Source of the DNA: Flavobacteriaceae bacterium
GTDB lineage: Bacteria; Bacteroidota; Bacteroidia; Flavobacteriales; Flavobacteriaceae
Assembly: GCA_029253805.1 (NCBI GenBank)
Contig: JAQWYU010000038.1
Coordinates: forward strand, 1 to 5,328
DNA length: 5,328 nt
Direction: 5' to 3'
Shown here: positions 1 to 5,328 of the stretch, one piece after another
Position numbering within the stretch: position 1 is the stretch's first letter
Layout of the letters: the number at the start of each line of letters is the position of its first letter
Notes under the pieces: model-generated
What the model was told of the DNA's origin: nothing
Seen by the model: only the letters and a program-made list of their open reading frames with translations
The model's database searches: none
Program-made: the position numbers and the translations under genes

Positions 1-36
1 ATTTTTCGAACTTCCGACTCCTTTTTTATGTGCCAT
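1..36 (-). CDS. rpmA: 50S ribosomal protein L27, N-terminal fragment (cut by window edge)
   Basis: Only the first 12 codons are in the window, reading MAHKKGVGSSKN on the minus strand, followed by the left edge. This is the conserved start of bacterial L27, a large-subunit protein whose N-terminal tail reaches toward the peptidyl-transferase centre. The Ala at position 2 directly after Met means there is no cleavable N-terminal extension of the kind found in Firmicutes L27. The start lies 27 nt downstream of the rplU stop, the classic rplU-rpmA order, so the two are almost certainly co-transcribed. A weak purine-rich GGAA sits 5-8 nt before the ATG. The identification rests on a short but distinctive match plus gene order. 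Confidence 0.93.
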   Translation of the reverse strand, partial: MAHKKGVGSSKN

Positions 37-63
37 TTTATTCCGATTTTATTGTTATATGAT

Positions 64-606
64 TTAGCTTAAGGCTGAAATTAAATCAGCTTTTTTCATA
101 GCTGAAATACCCGCAACTCCTTTAGCTTTCGCTAATTCTTTTAGTTTTGCAACTGTCATTGATGAAAGTTCTATTGATTCCTCTACCTTTGGTGAAGCAG
201 CTTTAACAGCTGGCTTAGAAACTTCTTTATTTACAACTGGCTTTGCCACCGATTTTGGAGCAACAGCTTTAGTTGGCGCCGCTTTCTTAGCACCAGAAGC
301 AACAATGCTTTCAATTTGAATTTCAGTTAAAGACTGGCGATGGCCGTTTTTAACTCTATAACCTTTGCGTCGTTTCTTTTTAAATACGACCACTTTGTCA
401 CCCTTAAGGTGCTTTAAGACTTTCGCTCCTACTTGAGCTCCGTCTATAGCTGGGGCGCCTACAGTTACTTTGCTACCATCTGCTAAGAGAAGTACATTGT
501 CAAAATTGACTTTTTTTCCTTCTTCAATTTGCAAACGGTTAACAAAGACTTTTTGGTCTTTTTCAACTTTGAATTGATGCCCTGCTATCTCTACAATTGC
601 GTACAT
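64..606 (-). CDS. rplU: 50S ribosomal protein L21 with a long C-terminal extension
   Basis: Large-subunit ribosomal protein L21, which binds 23S rRNA. The start is placed at the internal Met giving MYAIVEIAGHQFKV, the family N-terminus. An in-frame ATG 36 nt upstream (640-642) would add 12 residues not typical of L21 and lies very close to the predicted transcription start. The resulting protein is 180 aa. Residues 1 to about 105 are the complete L21 domain, including the basic signature KKKRRKGYRVKNGHRQ (residues 77-91), and match the usual length of about 103 aa. Residues 106-141 are a low-complexity Ala/Lys/Pro/Val linker. Residues 150-180 (MTVAKLKELAKAKGV, then an MKKADLISAL motif) resemble the Rho N-terminal/SAP-type helical nucleic-acid-binding motif. 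It is the first gene of the rplU-rpmA operon, driven by the promoter at 659-689. Identity of the L21 core is certain; the role of the tail is inferred. Confidence 0.97.
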   Translation of the reverse strand: MYAIVEIAGHQFKVEKDQKVFVNRLQIEEGKKVNFDNVLLLADGSKVTVGAPAIDGAQVGAKVLKHLKGDKVVVFKKKRRKGYRVKNGHRQSLTEIQIESIVASGAKKAAPTKAVAPKSVAKPVVNKEVSKPAVKAASPKVEESIELSSMTVAKLKELAKAKGVAGISAMKKADLISALS

Positions 607-658
607 AGCGTAACGTTTTTTATTAAATTGTTTATAAACCATAATATTATGGCGGGTG

Positions 659-689
659 CAAATATAATTCTATTATATTAATCTGCAAA
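659..689 (-). promoter_or_regulatory. Bacteroidota housekeeping promoter for rplU-rpmA
   Basis: On the minus strand a TTTG (-33 type, 686-689) is followed after exactly 19 nt by TATATTTG (-7 type, 659-666). This matches the known Bacteroidota primary-sigma consensus TTTG / TAnnTTTG. Transcription would start near 652-655 and leave a leader of roughly 47 nt before the L21 start at 606. The full match and its position in front of a ribosomal protein operon make it convincing, though the start site is not measured. Confidence 0.72.
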
Positions 690-767
690 TAATTATGAAG
701 GATATCATTACAAATCGTCCAGTAAAATACGCACAAATAAAAAAAGTGTTACTTTTGATGAAAATCT

Positions 768-795
768 GTAACAAATTTTCAGGTCACACGTCTTA
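768..795 (+). promoter_or_regulatory. Candidate ECF-sigma-type promoter for the M16 operon
   Basis: GTAACA (768-773) is followed after 15 nt by CGTCTTA (789-795). AAC-containing -35 boxes paired with CGTC/GTC -10 boxes at about this spacing are typical of group IV (ECF) sigma factors. Transcription would start near 800-802, leaving an A/T-rich leader of about 17 nt before the ATG at 818, a length that fits well. The only housekeeping -7 match on this strand (TACTTTTG, 750-757) has no TTG 17-23 nt upstream. The assignment is by motif and spacing only, and the cognate sigma factor is unknown. Confidence 0.45.
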
Positions 796-817
796 TATAT
801 AAATTAAAATTTAAATT

Positions 818-2164
818 ATGAAAAAATGCTTATGTTTACTCGCTGCTTTGCTTGGAGTAACCTCAACAATCTCTGCTCAAGAAGTTAAATTTGAAGAATA
901 CGATTTAAGCAATGGCCTGCATGTTATCTTACACAAGGAAAGTGCAGCACCCGTTGTTACAGTTGGTGTTATGTACCAGATTGGTGCCAAAGACGAGATT
1001 GAAGGAAGAACAGGGTTTGCTCACTTTTTTGAGCACTTACTTTTCGAAGGCACTCAAAACATAGAAAGAGGGAAATGGTTTGATATAGTTTCCGCCAATG
1101 GTGGGAGTAATAATGCCAACACCACGCAAGACCGCACTTACTACTATGAAACTTTTCCATCAAACAAATTAGAAATAGGACTATGGATGGAAAGTGAACG
1201 AATGCTTCATCCCAAAATTGAAAAAATTGGTGTTGACACGCAAAATGAAGTTGTTAAAGAAGAAAAGCGTCAACGTATCGACAATGCTCCATATGGTAAA
1301 ATCATATACAGAACAGGCATAGACAATCATCTATTTAAGGTCCACCCATATGGACGATCTGTGATTGGATCTATGGATGATTTAGATGCTGCTGAACTAA
1401 ACGAGTTCATTAGCTTTAATCAAAAATATTACAACCCCAACAACGCAGTACTTGTAGTTACTGGAGATATAGACATTTCAGAAACCAAATCGTTAATAAT
1501 GGATTATTTTGGTACGATAGAAAATAATGCTGAATCAAATGTGAAATTAGATATCGTAGAGCCTGCAATTGTAGAAACTAGATATGCTACTGAATATGAT
1601 ACTAACATTCAAATACCAGCTTATATTTTCTCATATATCACTCCAAAGTCAGTAGAAAAAGACGCGTACACCTTAGATTATATTTCATCAATTTTAACAG
1701 GAGGTAATAGCTCAAGGATGTACAAACGCATGGTAGATAAAGACAAAGTAGCATTGCAAGTACTTGCCTTTAACCAAGCTAATCAAGATTACGGAACTTA
1801 CACCATGGGAGCTATCATAAAAGGTGAACCAAATTGGGATATGTTAAAGACGACCATGGATGAAGAAATTAAAAAATTACAAACAGAACTCATTTCTGAA
1901 AAAGAGTACCAAAAACTTCAAAACCAGTTTGAAACCAATTACGTACAGGCAAACTCAAGTGTTGAAGGAATCGCTTCGTCTTTAGCTACATACCATATGC
2001 TACAAGGAGATGCAAATAGAATCAACAAACAATTAGATATTTACAGAACAATCACCAAAGAGGATATTAAGCGTGTGGCAAGTACCTACCTTAATCCTAA
2101 TCAACGCGTTGAGATCAAATATTTATCAGGAACCGACCCTGCAACAGATTCTACAAAACAATAA
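818..2164 (+). CDS. Exported M16 family zinc metallopeptidase, catalytic subunit
   Basis: A 448-aa pitrilysin/insulinase-like (M16) peptidase. Residues 1-20 form a Sec signal peptide (MKK, then a Leu/Ala-rich core, ending TISA|QE), so the enzyme should act in the periplasm or envelope. The inverted zinc motif HxxEH is intact as HFFEH (H69, H73 zinc ligands; E72 catalytic base) in the context TGFAHFFEHLLFEGT. The third ligand is probably E149 in NEVVKEEKRQRIDN, 76 residues after H73 as in other M16 enzymes. A second M16 domain follows at about 200-440 with a GGNSSRMYKRMV segment. The length fits the short M16B class, which has one pair of domains per chain and normally works as a dimer. The following gene, 13 bp downstream, encodes a partner lacking the zinc site. 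The start has no Shine-Dalgarno, but the signal peptide begins directly at this Met. Substrate is unknown. Confidence 0.93.
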   Translation: MKKCLCLLAALLGVTSTISAQEVKFEEYDLSNGLHVILHKESAAPVVTVGVMYQIGAKDEIEGRTGFAHFFEHLLFEGTQNIERGKWFDIVSANGGSNNANTTQDRTYYYETFPSNKLEIGLWMESERMLHPKIEKIGVDTQNEVVKEEKRQRIDNAPYGKIIYRTGIDNHLFKVHPYGRSVIGSMDDLDAAELNEFISFNQKYYNPNNAVLVVTGDIDISETKSLIMDYFGTIENNAESNVKLDIVEPAIVETRYATEYDTNIQIPAYIFSYITPKSVEKDAYTLDYISSILTGGNSSRMYKRMVDKDKVALQVLAFNQANQDYGTYTMGAIIKGEPNWDMLKTTMDEEIKKLQTELISEKEYQKLQNQFETNYVQANSSVEGIASSLATYHMLQGDANRINKQLDIYRTITKEDIKRVASTYLNPNQRVEIKYLSGTDPATDSTKQ

Positions 2165-2177
2165 ACATACCACAGTT

Positions 2178-4316
2178 ATGAAAAAATATATTTTACACAC
2201 ATTAATTGCAGTCTTAATTGGATTTTCTGCAAATGCTCAAATAGATCGATCACAAATTCCATCATCAGGTCCTACTCCTGAGGTTAACCTAAGAGATGCT
2301 AAGGAATTTAAATTAAAAAACGGGCTGACCGTTTTGGTAGCAACAGACACAAAGTTTCCAGTTGTTAGCTGGAGTCTTAACCTTAACAACCCTCCAGTAT
2401 TTGAGGGAAACAAAGCAGGCGTTCAATCATTAACTGGTGCCTTATTAGGAAAAGAAACGCTAAAAAGCACAAAAGATGAATTTGCTGAAAAAGTTGATTT
2501 TCTTGGCGCATCCGTAAGCGTTAATCCAAATGGAGGCTTTGGATATTGCTTGGCAAAATACCAAGAAGATGTGTTTTCTCTATTTGCCGAAGCAGCATTT
2601 GAAACTAAGTTTACACAAGAAGAATTAGATTTTGAAAAAGAACAGCTGATTGAAGGTATAAAGTCTGGTGAAAATAGTGCTGCTGCGATTGCAGGAAATG
2701 TGAGAGGGGCAGTTTTTTATGGAAAAAAACATGCTGCTGGTGAAATAGTAACTGAAGAAACCATAAATAATGTTTCACTTGAGGATGTAAAACAGTTTTA
2801 TACCGATCGATTTAAACCTTCCAACGGATATATGCTATTTACTGGAGATATTTCTGTGAAGGATGTGAAAAAATTATTAAAGAAATATTTTGGAGATCCA
2901 ATAGATTACAATGAGTTTGTTTTTGGAGGTGCTATTGGAGGACCTCAGAAAGGCTGGAAGTCAGGTTCTGTTTCTATTCCAGAATATCCCTCTTTCGAAG
3001 ACGTTTCTACTACAGAAATCAATTTTGTTGATGTTCCAAATGCAGTTCAAACAGAACTTGCAGTTATGAGTGTTTCTAAATTAAAAATGACAGACAAAGA
3101 TTACCATGCTTGTTTAGTTGCAAACTATATTCTTGGAGGTGCTTTTGGATCTTATCTAAACATGAATCTAAGAGAAAAAAACGGTTATACCTACGGAGTA
3201 AGGTCAAGTTTAGGTACCGCCCGCTGGTACAATTCATCATTTAGAGTGACAACTAAAGTTAGAAATTCTGTAACTGATAGTGCAGTTGTTGAGATACTAA
3301 AAGAAATAAAACGTATTAAGGCTGAACCTGTAGACAATGAGTTATTGGTAAATGCAAAGGCTAAATTCTTAGGTAATTTCATCTTGCAATCAGAAGACAA
3401 AACAGTAGCTGCCAGACGCGCTTTATCGATCAAAACTAACAAACTTCCTGAAGATTTTTACAAAAACTATATTGCCAATATTGATAATGTAACAGCAGAA
3501 GACGTACAGCGAGTTTCAAAAAAATATTTTAGCGATGATAATGTACGTGTTGTGCTAGTAGGTAAAGGTTCGGATGTTGTTGAAAATTTAGAGAAAATTG
3601 AATGGAACGGTAAAAAATTACCAATAAAATTCTTTGACAAAGATGCAAACAGTGTTGAAAAACCTGTGTTTTCAAAGCCGATCCCTGCTGGAGTAACTGC
3701 ATTAACAGTCATGGAAAGTTATATTACAGCAATCGGAGGACTTGAAGCTATAAACGCTGTAAGCTCTGTTAATGTTGCGGCTAATGTCAATATTGAGGGA
3801 ATGCCTTTTAAACCTACAGCAACTATTAAAAAAATGTCTCCAAATATGTCTTCTATGGAAATGTCTATAGCTGGTATGGGAACAGTTATGAAACAAAAAT
3901 ATAATGGAACCACAGGATATTCCGAAGGGCAAGGCCAGAAAGCGCCAATGTCAGAAAATGAACTTTCAGAAAAAGCAAAAGAAAAAGGTTTATTTCCAGA
4001 AACATATTTAGACGCAAGCTCAATCTCATTAGTTAGCTTAATAACTATTGAAGGAGCAGATGTTTACAAATTGATGATTGAAGAAGATTCTTTTCGTTAT
4101 TATGACGCTAACTCTGGCCTTTTGGTGAGAACTGAGAAAACAAAAGAAGCTCAAGGAAAAAAGGTAACTTCCATTGAAGATCTTTCTGACTACAGAGAAG
4201 TTAATGGAGTCCTATTTCCATATGAACAGAAAATTACATCAGGTCCGCAAATAATAGGACTGTCAGCAACTGAGGTTATTGTTAATGAAGGAGTTTCTGC
4301 AGAAGATTTCAACTAA
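2178..4316 (+). CDS. Exported M16 family protein, non-catalytic subunit with C-terminal LolA/LolB-like extension
   Basis: The start is placed at the ATG 13 bp after the upstream stop because it opens a clear signal peptide (MKKYILHTLIAVLIGFSANA|Q); the longer frame from 2073 overlaps the previous gene and is not protein-like. The product is 712 aa. Residues 42 to about 465 are an M16 unit. At the position of the zinc motif it reads GVQSLTGALLG (81-91), with Ser84, Gly87 and Ala88 replacing His, Glu and His, so it cannot bind zinc in the usual way. It keeps LREKNGYTYG (331-340), whose Arg332 and Tyr337/Tyr339 match the R/Y substrate-binding motif of M16 partner subunits. This is the pattern of the heterosubunit M16 peptidase SPH2681/SPH2682 of Sphingomonas sp. 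A1. Residues from about 510 to 712 form an extra domain (YITAIGGLEAI, then alternating beta-like strands) resembling LolA/LolB-type lipoprotein-sorting folds. Annotation as an active zinc protease would be misleading. Confidence 0.9.
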   Translation: MKKYILHTLIAVLIGFSANAQIDRSQIPSSGPTPEVNLRDAKEFKLKNGLTVLVATDTKFPVVSWSLNLNNPPVFEGNKAGVQSLTGALLGKETLKSTKDEFAEKVDFLGASVSVNPNGGFGYCLAKYQEDVFSLFAEAAFETKFTQEELDFEKEQLIEGIKSGENSAAAIAGNVRGAVFYGKKHAAGEIVTEETINNVSLEDVKQFYTDRFKPSNGYMLFTGDISVKDVKKLLKKYFGDPIDYNEFVFGGAIGGPQKGWKSGSVSIPEYPSFEDVSTTEINFVDVPNAVQTELAVMSVSKLKMTDKDYHACLVANYILGGAFGSYLNMNLREKNGYTYGVRSSLGTARWYNSSFRVTTKVRNSVTDSAVVEILKEIKRIKAEPVDNELLVNAKAKFLGNFILQSEDKTVAARRALSIKTNKLPEDFYKNYIANIDNVTAEDVQRVSKKYFSDDNVRVVLVGKGSDVVENLEKIEWNGKKLPIKFFDKDANSVEKPVFSKPIPAGVTALTVMESYITAIGGLEAINAVSSVNVAANVNIEGMPFKPTATIKKMSPNMSSMEMSIAGMGTVMKQKYNGTTGYSEGQGQKAPMSENELSEKAKEKGLFPETYLDASSISLVSLITIEGADVYKLMIEEDSFRYYDANSGLLVRTEKTKEAQGKKVTSIEDLSDYREVNGVLFPYEQKITSGPQIIGLSATEVIVNEGVSAEDFN

Positions 4317-4327
4317 ATAAATATTTT

Positions 4328-4373
4328 TAAAATAAAAAAGGTCTAAGCAAATGCTTAGACCTTTTTTATTTTA
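4328..4373. terminator. Bidirectional Rho-independent terminator between convergent genes
   Basis: A GC-containing stem GGTCTAAGC (4340-4348) pairs with GCTTAGACC (4353-4361) around a 4-nt AAAT loop. It is flanked by A6 (4334-4339) and T6 (4362-4367), so it can terminate transcription from both sides. Pairing continues without mismatch through the A/T flanks, giving 21-bp arms in all. It starts 11 bp after the M16 operon stop, and its right arm contains the stop and last codons of the convergent transporter gene. Confidence 0.92.
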
Positions 4374-5244
4374 CTTTTTTGTTTACTAGGTAAACCCCCA
4401 ATAATATAAGTAACGATGCAACCCCTTGATTTATTCCAAAAACTTCTCCGTCTAACAAGCCCCATAGTAATGCAATAAGTGGCATTAAGTAGGCAACTGA
4501 AGATGCAAATACTGGGCTAGAGATTTGAATTAATGAATTAAAAACAATTTTAGCCATTACGGTTCCAAATAATGAGAGTATTACAACACAGCCAATTGAT
4601 AAATATATCGTATTGCTTAAAAAAGTCTCTGGTGTAAAAAAGTTTGAGAAACTTAATACAAGAACGGCTGGCACTAATATAGCCACAAAATTTCCAGTTG
4701 CGATTGCTAAAGGTTTAACGTCTTGAAGATAGCGTTTTATTATGTTTACACTGATAGCATACATGACCGTTGCTAAAACCACAAGTCCTGCATACAGATA
4801 ATTTTGATCAGGATGAAGTCCCATGTTATTAAAAATAAGCATAGAAGCTCCTACAAAGCCAATAATCACTCCAAAAACTTGAGTTCTTGATGTAGCTATC
4901 TTAAAAACTGCCAGCCCTATTAAAACCGTATTTAATGGAACCAAAGAGTTAAGAACAGAAACAACTCCACTGTCTACCTCTGTCTCTGCAAATGCGAATA
5001 AAAAAGAAGGGAAAAAAGTGCCTATAAACCCTGTAATTACTATCCACTTCCAATGGTGAATCTCAATTGTTTTGAGAGATTTAAAGCCAATTGAAAAAAT
5101 AAACAATGAGGATAGTACAGTCCTTAAACTTCCTAATTGAAAAGGGGAAAGACCCAAAAGACCTTTTTTTATTAAAATAAAAGAACTACCCCAAGTAAAT
5201 GCAAGCAGAAAAAGATAAAACCACTTTTTTTGTTCAATGTTCAT
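4366..5244 (-). CDS. EamA/DMT-family inner-membrane transporter
   Basis: A 292-aa, strongly hydrophobic protein of the drug/metabolite transporter superfamily. Two EamA repeats are visible, at about residues 7-139 and 149-288, each with five probable membrane helices (approximately 7-27, 35-53, 66-86, 93-113, 121-139; 149-168, 178-199, 212-234, 243-263, 271-288), the usual ten-helix architecture and length. Family hallmarks are the FTWGSSFILIKKGL start of repeat 1 and SSPVFASSVAYLMPLIALLWGLLDGE in repeat 2. Relatives export or import amino acids and other small metabolites, but the family does not reveal the substrate and no neighbour suggests one. The start is the first Met of the frame, directly before the charged NIEQKK segment that precedes helix 1. 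The stop codon lies inside the T/A arm of the shared terminator. It appears monocistronic within the window. Confidence 0.92.
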   Translation of the reverse strand: MNIEQKKWFYLFLLAFTWGSSFILIKKGLLGLSPFQLGSLRTVLSSLFIFSIGFKSLKTIEIHHWKWIVITGFIGTFFPSFLFAFAETEVDSGVVSVLNSLVPLNTVLIGLAVFKIATSRTQVFGVIIGFVGASMLIFNNMGLHPDQNYLYAGLVVLATVMYAISVNIIKRYLQDVKPLAIATGNFVAILVPAVLVLSFSNFFTPETFLSNTIYLSIGCVVILSLFGTVMAKIVFNSLIQISSPVFASSVAYLMPLIALLWGLLDGEVFGINQGVASLLILLGVYLVNKKVK

Positions 5245-5264
5245 TTCTAATTATTTGTGGGTTA

Positions 5265-5293
5265 CAAAATTGAGCAATTAATTAAAAAAACAA
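5265..5293 (-). promoter_or_regulatory. Probable promoter of the EamA transporter gene
   Basis: On the minus strand TTG (5291-5293) is followed after 18 nt by CAATTTTG (5265-5272), which matches the Bacteroidota TAnnTTTG element at all but its first base. It would give a leader of roughly 15 nt before the ATG at 5244. In such A/T-rich sequence a near match can arise by chance, so confidence is moderate to low. Confidence 0.38.
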
Positions 5294-5298
5294 TCAAA

Positions 5299-5312
5299 TA
5301 TCTTTACATTTG
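5299..5312 (+). promoter_or_regulatory. Possible rightward -7 element for a gene beyond the right edge
   Basis: The stretch TATCTTTACATTTG contains a full TAnnTTTG match (TACATTTG, 5305-5312) overlapping a near match (TATCTTTA, 5299-5306). No TTG lies 17-23 nt upstream of either; the nearest is at 5270-5272. The sequence after it is A/T-rich, like the leader before the M16 operon. If real it would drive a gene starting just past the window, divergent from the transporter. Confidence 0.25.
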
Positions 5313-5328
5313 TTTAAAATTTAAAATA

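Noticed and set aside
750..757. TACTTTTG as a housekeeping -7 element for the M16 operon
   Set aside because: No TTG or TTTG occurs 17-23 nt upstream, and it would leave a longer leader; it is kept only as an alternative to the ECF-like promoter.
796..817. A/T palindromic stretch AATTAAAATTTAAATT before the first M16 start as an operator
   Set aside because: It is simple A/T-rich leader sequence typical of these genomes, similar to the sequence at 5313-5328, and is better explained as an unstructured translation-initiation region.
818..880. Lipoprotein signal, suggested by Cys at residues 4 and 6 of the first M16 protein
   Set aside because: Both Cys lie at the start of the hydrophobic core rather than after it, with no lipobox; a TISA|QE type I cleavage site fits better.
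969..1163. Minus-strand open frame within the first M16 gene
   Set aside because: It is antisense to a strongly conserved coding region that includes the HxxEH motif, and its product has no recognisable composition or motif.
2073..2177. Longer N-terminus of the second M16 protein, starting inside the first M16 gene
   Set aside because: The extra 35 residues are out-of-frame reading of the upstream gene, and the signal peptide starts exactly at the ATG at 2178.
3191..3932. Several minus-strand open frames within the second M16 gene
   Set aside because: All are antisense to well-supported coding sequence, overlap one another in different frames, and resemble no family.
1..5328. A novel defence system, mobile element or CRISPR array
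   Set aside because: All long reading frames belong to housekeeping or common envelope families, no array-like or terminal repeats were seen, and composition looks uniform across the window.

Overview
The window reads as AT-rich chromosomal DNA from a member of the Bacteroidota, most likely the Flavobacteriia/Flavobacteriaceae. The evidence is the low GC content, the absence of Shine-Dalgarno sequences ahead of most starts, a good TTTG-N19-TAnnTTTG promoter (the Bacteroidota housekeeping consensus), exported proteins whose predicted mature ends begin with Gln (SA|QE, NA|QI), and the L21-L27 and paired M16 proteins. Genus cannot be decided from the sequence alone. No mobile elements, CRISPR arrays, tRNAs or rRNAs were seen, and the region looks like ordinary vertically inherited chromosome.

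Layout, left to right. (1) Positions 1-606, minus strand: the rplU-rpmA ribosomal protein operon. L27 is cut by the left edge (12 codons visible) and L21 is complete, with an unusual long C-terminal tail. Its promoter lies at 659-689. (2) Positions 607-817: a divergent intergenic region holding the rplU promoter and, facing right, a candidate ECF-sigma-type promoter (GTAACA...CGTC). (3) Positions 818-4316, plus strand: a two-gene operon of exported M16 (pitrilysin/insulinase-like) proteins 13 bp apart. The first has the HxxEH zinc site. The second has lost it but keeps an R/Y-type motif and carries an extra C-terminal domain of about 200 residues. (4) Positions 4328-4373: a perfect inverted repeat acting as a shared bidirectional terminator. 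(5) Positions 4366-5244, minus strand: an EamA/DMT-family 10-TM transporter convergent with the M16 operon. (6) Positions 5245-5328: a short AT-rich upstream region with a probable promoter for the transporter and a possible rightward promoter for a gene beyond the edge.

How the genes work together: the two M16 proteins probably form one envelope peptidase, in which the first subunit supplies zinc catalysis and the second helps close the chamber and bind substrate. The ribosomal operon and the transporter are unrelated neighbours. The points most worth a second look are the Rho-N/SAP-like tail on L21, the LolA/LolB-like extension on the non-catalytic M16 subunit, and the ECF-like promoter in front of the M16 pair.
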